Assembly (NCBI RefSeq): GCF_002884445.1
Contig: NZ_KZ614144.1
Span: 3,194,053-3,258,052, forward strand
Reading direction: 5' to 3'
From: Paenibacillus castaneae
GTDB taxonomy: Bacteria > Bacillota > Bacilli > Paenibacillales > Paenibacillaceae
Length of the DNA: 64,000 nt
The notes beneath the pieces are model-generated. The model had not been told where the DNA came from. It was given only the letters and a program-made list of their open reading frames with translations, and searched no databases. Below, one piece after another: positions 16,598-25,751 of this stretch (position 1 is its first letter; the number at the start of each line of letters is the position of its first letter). Position numbers and translations under genes: made by a program.

Positions 16598-16918
16598 ATG
16601 CTGGTAGTCACAACAGAAAATATTGCGGGTTATAATATTGATAAGGTAATAGGTCACACATTTGGTGTTGTAGTAAGAAGTCGCGGACTTGGGGGCAATA
16701 TTACAGCTTCTGTGCGCAGCTTATTCGGTGGAGAAATAAAAGAGTATACGGAAATGATTGAAGATGCTCGTAAAGTCGCTATTGACCGTATGATCCAAAA
16801 TGCACATGCGATGGGGGCGAATGCAATCGTGATGATGCGATTTGATTCAGGTGAGATCGGCCAAACAATGTCTGAGATCGTCGCTTACGGTACGGCGGTT
16901 GTAGCTGAGAAAATCTAG
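16598..16918 (+). CDS. YbjQ family (UPF0145) protein
   Basis: The 106-residue protein opens MLVVTTENIAGYNIDKVIG and has the family's GVVVRSRGLGGNITASVRS and GANAIVMMRFDS blocks, so it is a full-length YbjQ/UPF0145 member. The family forms ring oligomers and its role is unknown. It starts behind GGGAGGG. The next ORF begins two bases after its stop, so the two form an operon. Confidence 0.88.
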   Translation: MLVVTTENIAGYNIDKVIGHTFGVVVRSRGLGGNITASVRSLFGGEIKEYTEMIEDARKVAIDRMIQNAHAMGANAIVMMRFDSGEIGQTMSEIVAYGTAVVAEKI

Positions 16919-16920
16919 CT

Positions 16921-17160
16921 ATGCCTTATTTCGTGAGTATCTACTTCGCCATTCAATTGTTGATCGTTATCGTTTGTATAATTGGTACGTATGTTTATCG
17001 CCGTAGGCGTCTTACACAACGAGCCAATCAACCACCAATAGGATTTCAGAAAACCAATGAAATATTTATCGATCCAACAACGGGTATTCAACAGCAGGTA
17101 TGGTTTAACCCCAGCAGTGGGGAAAGGTTTTATGAGAGAATAGATACATATAGAAAATAA
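16921..17160 (+). CDS. Small single-pass membrane protein with YbjQ partner
   Basis: The 79-residue protein has one N-terminal hydrophobic helix (IYFAIQLLIVIVCIIGTYVY) followed by Arg-rich residues, giving a cytosolic tail. The tail contains FIDPTTGIQQQVWFNPSSGERFY, a repeated D/N-P-x-x-G pattern resembling short beta-hairpins. I do not recognise a named family. The two-base gap after the YbjQ gene suggests it anchors or partners that protein. Confidence 0.65.
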   Translation: MPYFVSIYFAIQLLIVIVCIIGTYVYRRRRLTQRANQPPIGFQKTNEIFIDPTTGIQQQVWFNPSSGERFYERIDTYRK

Positions 17161-17208
17161 GCTGCATCATGGCTGCCGCAGGCTGCCAGAATGCAGCTTA
17201 TTTTTTGT
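17159..17208 (+). terminator. Bidirectional terminator
   Basis: AAGCTGCAT (17159-17167) pairs with ATGCAGCTT (17191-17199), with inner GGCTGC/GCTGCC pairing, then ATTTTTTG. The same hairpin serves convergent chrA on the other strand. Confidence 0.8.
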
Positions 17209-17217
17209 TTCAGCAAA

Positions 17218-18429
17218 TCAGAACAAGCCTAACAGGACACCGCCTGCCGCTCCAGAAATGACAACTACCCACGGCGGCAATTTCCAGAAAACAAGCATTA
17301 TAAACATAATAGATGCTAATGCAAAATCAGCGGGCTCCCTAATCGCTGTCGTCCACAGCGGATTGTATAGAGCAGCCAGCAATATTCCGACAACAGCAGC
17401 GTTTATACCCATTAACGCCCCTTGTATATGTGAGCTCTTGCGAAGAGAATTCCAGAACGGAAGTGCACCTACAATAAGCAAAAAGGCGGGGAGAAAGATC
17501 GCAAATGTGGCAACTATGGCACCGAGGACACCTTTAGCCATAACTCCCAAGTAAGCGGCAAAGGTAAACAGCGGCCCAGGAACTGCTTGCGCTGCACCAT
17601 ATCCGGCAAGGAAATCGTCTTTGCTTACCCAGCCTGCAGGCACTGTTTCTCTTTCTAGAATCGGCAAAACGACATGTCCACCACCAAATACAAGCGATCC
17701 AGAGCGATAAAAGCTGTCAAACAAGGAAATCCATCCGTTATCTGTAAACTGACGAAGTAATGGCAGAACAAACAAAAGGACGAGAAAAATGAACAAACAT
17801 AACATCGCAAATACTCGGCTGATAGATACCGAAAAATCCGATGCATCCAAAACTGGCGTTTTTCGGTACATCCACAATCCTATTAATCCCGCTGCCACAA
17901 CGAGGAGCACTTGGCTGAACACTGTCTGCCACATTAAGGTAATGGAAGAGGCAATAATAGCAATTGTAACTCGTTTTTTATCCGGTGTAAGTTTTTGACC
18001 CATGCCAATAATAGCTTGAGCTACTATCGCCACGGCAACAATTTTCAACCCATGAATCCATCCTGTACTGCTAATATCAAACCCCTTTAACAGAAATGCG
18101 AACATGATAAGAGCCAAAACCGAAGGAAGCGTAAAACCGAGCCAGGCCGTTACACCCCCGAGAAGTCCCGCACGAATAACGCCAATGCCGATTCCGACCT
18201 GACTGCTGGCTGGTCCCGGGAGAAATTGGCAAAGTGCTACAAGATCCGCATAGCTACGTTCATCCATCCACTGACGTTTGCGGATGTATTCGTTATGAAA
18301 GTAGCCCAAATGAGCTGCTGGACCTCCGAAAGAGGTCAGTCCCAGTTTTGTTGATACTACTAGAACTTCCATTAGTGCTTGCATTCTCTTTTTGGGTAAG
18401 TTATCCGTTGAGCTTTTGTAGGTTTTCAT
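17218..18429 (-). CDS. chrA: ChrA-family chromate ion transporter
   Basis: The 403-residue long-chain ChrA has two homologous halves. The first shows GLTSFGGPAAHLGYFHNEYI and LCQFLPGPASSQVGIGIG. The second shows FGGGHVVLPILERETV and GAAQAVPGPLFTFAAYLG. Ten or more membrane segments are visible. It effluxes chromate in studied members. I prefer ATG 18429 (MKTYKSS), preceded by GGGAGAG; a further in-frame ATG at 18447 lacks a ribosome binding site. No chrB-type regulator is adjacent, so chromate resistance is not certain. Confidence 0.88.
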   Translation of the reverse strand: MKTYKSSTDNLPKKRMQALMEVLVVSTKLGLTSFGGPAAHLGYFHNEYIRKRQWMDERSYADLVALCQFLPGPASSQVGIGIGVIRAGLLGGVTAWLGFTLPSVLALIMFAFLLKGFDISSTGWIHGLKIVAVAIVAQAIIGMGQKLTPDKKRVTIAIIASSITLMWQTVFSQVLLVVAAGLIGLWMYRKTPVLDASDFSVSISRVFAMLCLFIFLVLLFVLPLLRQFTDNGWISLFDSFYRSGSLVFGGGHVVLPILERETVPAGWVSKDDFLAGYGAAQAVPGPLFTFAAYLGVMAKGVLGAIVATFAIFLPAFLLIVGALPFWNSLRKSSHIQGALMGINAAVVGILLAALYNPLWTTAIREPADFALASIMFIMLVFWKLPPWVVVISGAAGGVLLGLF

Positions 18430-18782
18430 TAGTAGCAACTCTCCCAAATGTTATTCTCAAATGTATGCTCATTAGCATTCTTGAATTATATCCATTATCG
18501 CAGGCAGCCAATCTGAAATAAAGTTAATTTAATATGAAGGGGCGAGGTCAAGTGGAAGTGAGAGCCGCAGCTAAAAAGAGTAGAAAATCACAAAAAAAAT
18601 CGGGATATTACAAATATATATTTTATGAAATATGTTACGTTTGAAGCAAACAGGAAGATACGAAATGGAGGAACATTATGGACTAGAATTGGGCAACGAA
18701 ACGACTGCCTTTGGTACTTACTTTCGTGCTAAGTGTTATTGCTTTGTTTACACGAATGAATGAGAGAATTGGAGGAATATGT

Positions 18783-21700
18783 ATGAAGAGAGCATTAAGA
18801 GCACTAATAGCCATCATCCTCTTTGCAGGCATGATTAACATATCCATGAATGTTAATGCTGCAGATTCAACAATGGATGGTCACGGATTGCTTGGTGAAT
18901 TTTTCAAATGCGAAAGGAACCCTAATAATCGAGAAGATATTAATGTATTTAATTTCGATGATTTTCGAGGTGAAAGAGCTATTGGAAATTTAAACGGTGA
19001 TTCTTTCGCAAGTATTTTTACTCAATTTTCTGGAACGCCCGATTACAATACAGCACGTTTTACAGGAACCATCGTACCTGCATATTCAGAGGATTATACC
19101 TTCTATATGGTGGGCGATGACGGGTTTAGATTATGGGTTAATGGTGAGCTGATCATTGATTTCTGGCAGCAAAAATGGGAAATCCCGCAGACTAGCACTC
19201 CCATTGCTTTGGAAGCAGGCAAGCATTATGATATCAAAATTGAATATCTACAAGGCTGGGGCGGTACTTGGCTTCGAATGGAATGGGGAAGCGCTAGCCA
19301 GAATAGAGAGATCGTTCCGGAATCCGCACTCTATCTGCCGCCAGATCGTACGATTACAACTAAAAAAACGGATCTAACAGCAGAAATTCAAAAAATCGAT
19401 TATTTAATAGAGAACTTTGCAGACAAAGTATCAGAAAGCGCAACAAACAACTTGAAAGCAGCCAAACATTCAGCGGAGGAATTGCTTGGCACAATTGATG
19501 CTCAAGAAATTAGCGATCGAGATAAGGCTGAATTATTAATCGAAGCCATTGAGACCGTATCGATTGCACGTTCCGATTATATGAAAGAAATGGGTGTCAC
19601 TAGTTCTTCTGTATTTAATAAATTCAATAACCCTTTATATCAAGGGCAAGATCCATTCGTAACGTATAAAAATGGATTTTATTATTTTGTATCCTCCAGC
19701 AACTTAGATTCCAACAATAAAGTTTATGTATCCAAATCCCGAACGCTTACCGACCAAGGTGAGAAGGTCATGGTGTTTGATTCAAAAGGAACTCAAACTC
19801 GTATATTTGCTCCGGAAATCTTCTTCTTTGACGGCAAATGGTATATTTACTATTGTGCTGATTTAAAAGATTTTGGATATCAGCATATGGCTACCGTATT
19901 GGAATCCGTAACCGATGATCCGCAAGGAGAATATGTGGATAAAGGCGCGATATATGCAGGTGAAAACGGCGTATATAAACAAGCAAATGACTTTACGGTA
20001 TTCGATTATAAAGGACAATTATATGCGGTTTGGGGCACATTAGGCTCCGGCGAACCAATCGGTCCTGCTATTGCTCCAATGGATAATCCTTATACGATTT
20101 CGGTGGATCGCTCTTTCTTGCCAGGCGGCGGCGGAGAAGGTCCTCGAGTATTGCAAAAAGATGGGAAAGTATTTATTACCATGTCAGAAGGCGACTATGC
20201 TTCGAATGGTTATCGTTTATCTTATTTCACAAATACAGATGGCAATATTTTAAACCCGAATTCCTGGACCCGTACAAATGATGTTTTCGTTGCTACCAGT
20301 GAAGTATCCGGACCTGCCAGAGCAGGCTTTGTGAAATCGGTCGACGGCACGGAAGATTGGATGATTTATCATTCACGGGTATATAAAGATACGGGACGTA
20401 ACTGGTGGCGTCAGGTAAATATTAAGAGAATCAGCTGGAACGACGATGGAACACCTAATTTTGGTAAACCTATTTCTCCTTATGAGTGGCAGGATTTGCC
20501 TTCTGGAGATTTAGGCCCAGGTGATATGTATCAAGCTGAAGATGCCATTCTCCTTGGCGATATTACTTCCGACAACAGCCATGCCAATTATCAAGGAACT
20601 GGATATATTCACTTGCCCAAAAAATCCGGAGCTGAAGCTAGTTTTGTCGTAAACGCGCAAAAAAGCGGTGATTACTTCGTTGGTGTTCGGTATGCTTATG
20701 GCATACAGGCGGATGGGGAATCTACAAATAATCCTACATCCCAATTGCCTGCAAGAGCCAAAATCAATGTATATGTAAATGGCATACATGTAAAAACAAT
20801 TGCCCCTGATAAAACAGCAATCAGTTGGGATGAATGGTTTACGGCGTCTGAACGTCTTCGTTTAAATGAAGGCAAAAACGTAATCAGTTACCGTATTGAT
20901 TATGACAGTATAGGCAATGTGAATTTGGACTATTTAACCATGTATGAGGCAGATGTACCCAATTCAATTCCTCCAACTGAAACCGAAATAACTGGGACTC
21001 TTACGGGCATGTCTCACATAACGCTAGGAAATAACCTCGCGATGCACTTTGGATTATCCCATGTATCGACCAAATTAAATGATGCTATCTACGCACAGGA
21101 TCTATTATTCAACTATGATCCTGATAAACTAGAGTTTGTTTCAGCGGAAACGCTGAAGGAAGGTCTTCTGGTCATTGATATTAAGAAGGATATCCCTGGT
21201 CAAGTTCGTATTCTGCTGGCAAGTCAAGGCAATGATCATGCCATCCACACCGATGGAGAATTGCTTCAATTGAACTGGAAAGCGATCAAAGAGACCGCAA
21301 GCACAACGATTACACTCTCTAGTGCGCAAGTTGCCAACTCAGCGGGTATGGAAACCTCCCTTGTCCCAGTCAACTATAACGTACAAATAACTAGCGCTAA
21401 TGACTTGAATAAAGAAGCTTTGCATTCGCTAATTGCCGAATCACAGGCTGCAGTAAATGCCGCGGTGGAAGGCAGTGCGCCAGGACAATATCCTGTCGGT
21501 TCTAAAGCAGCACTCAAGGCAGCAATTGATGCAGCCAAAGCTGTATCCGAAAGCGCTGTAAGTCAAGCAGAGATTGATCTAGCTGTAAGCAGCTTAAATC
21601 AAGCGCTGCAAGTTTTCAAAAACTCGGTCCATGCAGCTATCAAGGGTGACATGAACGGAGACGGAAAAGTAACCATTGGTGATCTCGCCATTATAGCTGT

Positions 21701-21821
21701 CAGCTATGGTAAAAATTCAACAAGCCCAGATTGGAATTCAATCAAAAAAGCAGACATTAATAATGATGGCATCATTGACATTGCTGATCTAGCCTTTATA
21801 GCGAGCCTAATTATTCAATAA
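18783..21821 (+). CDS. Secreted PA14-GH43-CBM-cohesin-FIVAR-dockerin glycosidase
   Basis: The 1012-residue protein starts at ATG 18783 behind GGAGG. A signal peptide ends near NVNA-AD (26). In order I see PA14 (about 36-185; YTFYMVGDDGFRLWVNGE), a helical linker (190-265), GH43 five-blade propeller (about 280-575; QDPFVTY with the likely base Asp, GGGGEGPRVL with the likely acid Glu), a CBM6/35-like module (580-725; YQAEDA), a cohesin-like module (735-865), FIVAR (875-945) and a type I dockerin with two DxNxDG repeats (954-1012). It likely cleaves arabinose or xylose side chains of plant glycans. Holding both cohesin and dockerin in one chain is unusual. Confidence 0.88.
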   Translation: MKRALRALIAIILFAGMINISMNVNAADSTMDGHGLLGEFFKCERNPNNREDINVFNFDDFRGERAIGNLNGDSFASIFTQFSGTPDYNTARFTGTIVPAYSEDYTFYMVGDDGFRLWVNGELIIDFWQQKWEIPQTSTPIALEAGKHYDIKIEYLQGWGGTWLRMEWGSASQNREIVPESALYLPPDRTITTKKTDLTAEIQKIDYLIENFADKVSESATNNLKAAKHSAEELLGTIDAQEISDRDKAELLIEAIETVSIARSDYMKEMGVTSSSVFNKFNNPLYQGQDPFVTYKNGFYYFVSSSNLDSNNKVYVSKSRTLTDQGEKVMVFDSKGTQTRIFAPEIFFFDGKWYIYYCADLKDFGYQHMATVLESVTDDPQGEYVDKGAIYAGENGVYKQANDFTVFDYKGQLYAVWGTLGSGEPIGPAIAPMDNPYTISVDRSFLPGGGGEGPRVLQKDGKVFITMSEGDYASNGYRLSYFTNTDGNILNPNSWTRTNDVFVATSEVSGPARAGFVKSVDGTEDWMIYHSRVYKDTGRNWWRQVNIKRISWNDDGTPNFGKPISPYEWQDLPSGDLGPGDMYQAEDAILLGDITSDNSHANYQGTGYIHLPKKSGAEASFVVNAQKSGDYFVGVRYAYGIQADGESTNNPTSQLPARAKINVYVNGIHVKTIAPDKTAISWDEWFTASERLRLNEGKNVISYRIDYDSIGNVNLDYLTMYEADVPNSIPPTETEITGTLTGMSHITLGNNLAMHFGLSHVSTKLNDAIYAQDLLFNYDPDKLEFVSAETLKEGLLVIDIKKDIPGQVRILLASQGNDHAIHTDGELLQLNWKAIKETASTTITLSSAQVANSAGMETSLVPVNYNVQITSANDLNKEALHSLIAESQAAVNAAVEGSAPGQYPVGSKAALKAAIDAAKAVSESAVSQAEIDLAVSSLNQALQVFKNSVHAAIKGDMNGDGKVTIGDLAIIAVSYGKNSTSPDWNSIKKADINNDGIIDIADLAFIASLIIQ

Positions 21822-21870
21822 AGTAAGGTGTTGTGGAATAAGGTGATAACACCATCATTTTCAAAATAAA

Positions 21871-21909
21871 GACTGCAATGGGGAAATCCCTCCGTTGCAG
21901 TCTTTTTTT
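21871..21909 (+). terminator. Rho-independent terminator
   Basis: GACTGCAA (21871-21878) pairs with TTGCAGTC (21895-21902), an inner GGGGA/TCCC stem continues it, and T7 follows. Confidence 0.88.
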
Positions 21910-22006
21910 ATTTAGTGTCAAGTTAATTTTCGTTAACTAATTTCACGAAAATTTAATAATGATCATTTATTCGAGGTATTGAAAGTGTTTTCTAGCTCCT
22001 TGGTAA

Positions 22007-22034
22007 TTGTTGCTTCTTTTTGTTGTGCTATGAT
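22007..22034 (+). promoter_or_regulatory. Promoter of the NlpC/P60 gene
   Basis: TTGTTG (22007-22012), a 16-bp spacer and TATGAT (22029-22034) with the extended TGC in front form a plausible vegetative promoter 50 bp before the ATG. Confidence 0.5.
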
Positions 22035-22083
22035 GTTTTTGGGTAACCGCTTGAACTAATAACCAGCTCACAAGGAGGACGTT

Positions 22084-22695
22084 ATGATCAATACTAACAA
22101 AAGTCGTATCGGCAAAACATTAGTGGGAATAAGTCTCGGTCTCTCAGTTGCATTCTCCGGGAGTATGCTAATAACACCTCAACCCGTTCAAGCTGCTGCT
22201 TCAACCGCAACCTCAGTATCAGACAATATTATTGCAACAGGAAAACAATTTCTGGGAGTTCCCTATCAATTTGGCGCACAAGGGGGACGTACCAATGTGT
22301 TTGATTGTTCCTCATTTACTCAATATGTGTTCAAACAAAATGGAATCAATCTTCCGCGTTCTTCAAGACAGCAAGCGAATGTTGGTACAATCGTTTCCAA
22401 AGATCAATTGCAAGCAGGCGACTTAATATTCTCGGATACAAATCGGGATGGAATTATTAATCACGTAAGTATTTATATGGGTGGCGGAAAACTGTTGCAT
22501 ACGTATAGAGTTGGAATCGGCGTTACCATTTCTGATTTTGCTGGCAGTACTTGGGATAAGACTTTCGTCACCGCACGTCGTGTAATTTCAAGTGGACAAG
22601 CTGCCACGATATCGTCGTCGCAGCCTAAAACTGTAAATACTAAATCTGCTAATGTGAAACATGTAAATAAGAAAAAGAAATCACACCAACACTAA
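22084..22695 (+). CDS. Secreted NlpC/P60 peptidoglycan endopeptidase
   Basis: The 203-residue precursor has a signal peptide (GISLGLSVAFSGSMLI, cleavage near PVQA-AA) and one NlpC/P60 domain. The catalytic cysteine is in FDCSSFTQYVF near residue 77, and the histidine in INHVSIYMGGGKLLHT near 122. Such enzymes cut the D-Glu to diamino-acid bond of wall stem peptides. No SH3b or LysM wall-binding module is present. Instead a Lys-rich tail (KKKKSHQH) may hold it on the anionic wall. It is monocistronic, with its own promoter and terminator. Confidence 0.9.
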   Translation: MINTNKSRIGKTLVGISLGLSVAFSGSMLITPQPVQAAASTATSVSDNIIATGKQFLGVPYQFGAQGGRTNVFDCSSFTQYVFKQNGINLPRSSRQQANVGTIVSKDQLQAGDLIFSDTNRDGIINHVSIYMGGGKLLHTYRVGIGVTISDFAGSTWDKTFVTARRVISSGQAATISSSQPKTVNTKSANVKHVNKKKKSHQH

Positions 22696-22716
22696 CACAA
22701 GCCATTCTTTCTATAA

Positions 22717-22771
22717 ATCACCTTGCTTTCTACTAAGAATGTTAGTAGTAGAAGCAAGGTGATTCTTTTTT
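22717..22771 (+). terminator. Rho-independent terminator
   Basis: ATCACCTTGCTT pairs with AAGCAAGGTGAT and CTACTA with TAGTAG, followed by TCTTTTTT. Confidence 0.88.
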
Positions 22772-22825
22772 GATACTGTTGAAATTTAAAGTAATTATGC
22801 TTACCCATTATTTGAAAGTATAGAG

Positions 22826-25480
22826 TTAATCAATGCCTTTTTTCGGTCGCCTCGCAATTAATCTAACCAACTCCAACAATAGAATCGGAAGGGATACCGA
22901 GGATGAATAGGCAAGATAACGAGGTTCCCAAACGGGTGAAAATTTTTCTTTATATTTTCTAAGGCCTTCAAATCCGTACCAATAGCCTCCGTGCTTAAAA
23001 ACAATATGGGCGAGCTTCTCTTCTCGGATCGCTGCTTGAGCTTGTCCCACGCTCGATAGCGGTGCCATACCCAAACTAAAGGATAAGTATCCTTGTTCCT
23101 TGGCCCATTTCAGTAAACAGACGAATAAATGATCCATCGTTCCGTTTGGAGTATCATGATAATGGCGCATGAGATCGACTGATAGGGTTTTGCCATTATC
23201 ATAACTGGGAGCCAAGGAGGCAAACGCAATGATCTCCTCTTCCGGATTGACTAGTATAGCAATAGCGGATAGCTGCAAGTAGGACTCTTCAAACCAGCCG
23301 AGGGAAAAGCCTTTTTCTTTTTTTCCTTTCAACCATTTTAGTGATATTTCACGAAGTTTTTCAATTATATGGCTCTCATGGGGCGGTTGCAGCACTTCAA
23401 AACGGAACCCTTCACGGATGAACCGGTTATGCACACTCCGCAAATTTCCATTTTGTTTACCACTAAGTGTAAAGCCTTCAATGGGAACTAAGGCTTCTTC
23501 ACCTAATTTAAAAAAACGGTACCCATTCTCATGATAAATAGGAAGATAATGTGGAGAAACCTGATAAAACACGACCGACAAATTATAGAGGTCTGCATAA
23601 CGCTGACATTCCTGAATAGCTTCACTAATTAAACTCTCTTTACCAATAGGATCACCAAGCACGACGAATTTACTTCTGATGATGGCATAAGGAATTAGAA
23701 CCTGATCATTACTCGCCCAGAAAAAGCTTTTGTCACCGGCAAATAACATATGGGTCAGTAAATTACCTCGTTCGTATTCCAAGAACGAACGTAATTTATT
23801 CCGTTCTGATTCTGAAGCTCCTTTATTAGACAAACGATTTGGCCTTAAAATCAGAATAAGCGAAATCATTAACCAAGCGATTATTAGTCCAGCAATTGCT
23901 GCCGCAGCATGCTGAGATGGATTTAGGATCCAAGAACCGAGTGCATTCTGTGGCAAATGTTTAAGTAGGGCAGGGTGAATATCAGATGCAATCACATCGT
24001 AGATATAAGCAGCCAAAAGCGTTACTAATCCCCACAGCGCTGCATTTTCCTTGCTGAAAGGTGCAGCGATCCTGAAAAAACGGTTTCGTGAAATCCAAAG
24101 CAGCAGTGCCACAATAAGCAGGAAGATAGCTTCCTCGAAATCAAATGCTTTTGCAAATGTAAATAAAGCACCGGCGCATAGAAGAACAAGCGTCAGCTTG
24201 TAAGCACGCTTTACCCGACGTGAAATTCCCCAGGAAAGTACGATCAGCATAAGGCCGATAATGACACTTAATTGATGGGACAATTTCATAAGCGGAGCGG
24301 ATAAGAGCTCCTCCGTAAATTGAAGCCTGTTGAGAAGACCAGGCGTAGCGGCAGAAAACAACAGTACGAATCCACAGGCAAATATAAGCTTACCAAGTGA
24401 CCAAGCCCCGAGTTCACTAACTAACCCAAACTGGTTTGGAAAGTGCCATATTTTCTGCCATTTAGTCAAAGCGCTCTCAATACCTTCATAACTTCGTTCG
24501 TTCTCTTTATCACGATCCATTGCGAAATCGTATACAGCTAGAACAAGGCCGATTATCCAAGGAAATATATAGTACAACAGCCGGAAGAGGACGAGTACAG
24601 CAGCTGTCTTGTCAGCGGGGTAGCCAAGCTGCTGCAGCCCCAATAGAGCCGTTAGGTCAAAGCCGCCAATGCCGCCTGGAGCCATACTTAGTAAACCTGT
24701 AATGGCTGATACCGTATAGATGCCAAGCGCCTGCGTAAGAGGAAGACCGGGAAGCAGACAGGAGCCAATCAACCAGAAGGAAATTCCCGCTAAAGCCCAT
24801 TCCAATAAGGAAGCTCCAATCGAACTCGCGATAGTTGCTGTATTCATCCGAGTTTGATTCCGATGCAGCCACTTTGTGTAGAATGATGTCCGTTGCAGGA
24901 ATACATATCCAGGTAAATACAATGCCGTTGCCCACACGGCATAAAGCGTCCAAGAATGCGTCTTTATAACCGCTTGAATAGGCAATATTCCTAAAATAGC
25001 CGCCCAAGAGAGTACAGATAAACCCGTTATAGTAATTGTAGAGAGAAACGCGATCGAAGCCGTGATGGTCTGCATAGAAATCTTACGTTTTCTGTACAAA
25101 AATGTTCGCAGTGCAGCTCCGGCAATGCCAGAAAAACCGATTACGCTATTCGAGGTATTCGCAATCCATGAATAACGGAAAGTATCCCAGAAGCTTATGG
25201 GTAATTTGAAATGATGACGAAGGATGAAATCATATAAGCTAATTGAAGCGACAGATAGTAGTGAGAATACAAACAGAAGAAGCACGGTTATTGGCTTCAT
25301 ATGGTGAAGGGTATGAAGAGTCCCGACCCAATCAATCCGCCTAAACTCGTTCCGGCCCTCCCAGTAAATGAATGCAATCACTGCTGCGGGGATAATGAAT
25401 TGAAGCAGCTTAAAGCGATATAGAGCTGAGAAAAACTTTACGATCTTTACTCTGCGTAGGACATTTCGGAAGCTATTCAT
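22826..25480 (-). CDS. mprF: MprF: phosphatidylglycerol lysyltransferase/flippase
   Basis: The 884-residue bifunctional protein adds an amino acid (usually lysine) to phosphatidylglycerol and flips it outward, lowering the surface charge seen by cationic peptides and daptomycin. About 14 membrane helices fill residues 10-530, with the flippase hallmark SNSVIGFSGIAGAALR near 110 and SMAPGGIGGFDLT. The cytosolic synthase domain (about 540-860) contains DPIGKESLISEAIQ and LSFSLGMAPL. I start at ATG 25480, five bases after GGGGAG; an in-frame ATG at 25495 overlaps that site. It is divergent from the DedA-PAP2 gene. Confidence 0.92.
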   Translation of the reverse strand: MNSFRNVLRRVKIVKFFSALYRFKLLQFIIPAAVIAFIYWEGRNEFRRIDWVGTLHTLHHMKPITVLLLFVFSLLSVASISLYDFILRHHFKLPISFWDTFRYSWIANTSNSVIGFSGIAGAALRTFLYRKRKISMQTITASIAFLSTITITGLSVLSWAAILGILPIQAVIKTHSWTLYAVWATALYLPGYVFLQRTSFYTKWLHRNQTRMNTATIASSIGASLLEWALAGISFWLIGSCLLPGLPLTQALGIYTVSAITGLLSMAPGGIGGFDLTALLGLQQLGYPADKTAAVLVLFRLLYYIFPWIIGLVLAVYDFAMDRDKENERSYEGIESALTKWQKIWHFPNQFGLVSELGAWSLGKLIFACGFVLLFSAATPGLLNRLQFTEELLSAPLMKLSHQLSVIIGLMLIVLSWGISRRVKRAYKLTLVLLCAGALFTFAKAFDFEEAIFLLIVALLLWISRNRFFRIAAPFSKENAALWGLVTLLAAYIYDVIASDIHPALLKHLPQNALGSWILNPSQHAAAAIAGLIIAWLMISLILILRPNRLSNKGASESERNKLRSFLEYERGNLLTHMLFAGDKSFFWASNDQVLIPYAIIRSKFVVLGDPIGKESLISEAIQECQRYADLYNLSVVFYQVSPHYLPIYHENGYRFFKLGEEALVPIEGFTLSGKQNGNLRSVHNRFIREGFRFEVLQPPHESHIIEKLREISLKWLKGKKEKGFSLGWFEESYLQLSAIAILVNPEEEIIAFASLAPSYDNGKTLSVDLMRHYHDTPNGTMDHLFVCLLKWAKEQGYLSFSLGMAPLSSVGQAQAAIREEKLAHIVFKHGGYWYGFEGLRKYKEKFSPVWEPRYLAYSSSVSLPILLLELVRLIARRPKKGID

Positions 25481-25751
25481 AAGTACTCCCCTCATGGATG
25501 ATAATGTTCGACCTTATCATTTCAAGTATATCCACGTTATTATTCCCGTAAAAAAGCAGAAACTTTCCAAAACGGATCATATATTTCATTACCCTTGAGA
25601 ATAGCTTCTGATTCATTTCTAAAAACAATCACCTTATAATCTCAGAATCATCTTTTAAAATAGATAAAGTGGTCCTATCATCCAACCATATCCGTCAAGC
25701 GGATTATTTATGGTCTAATACGTTCAAACTATAGAAATAGGAGGGGATCAG

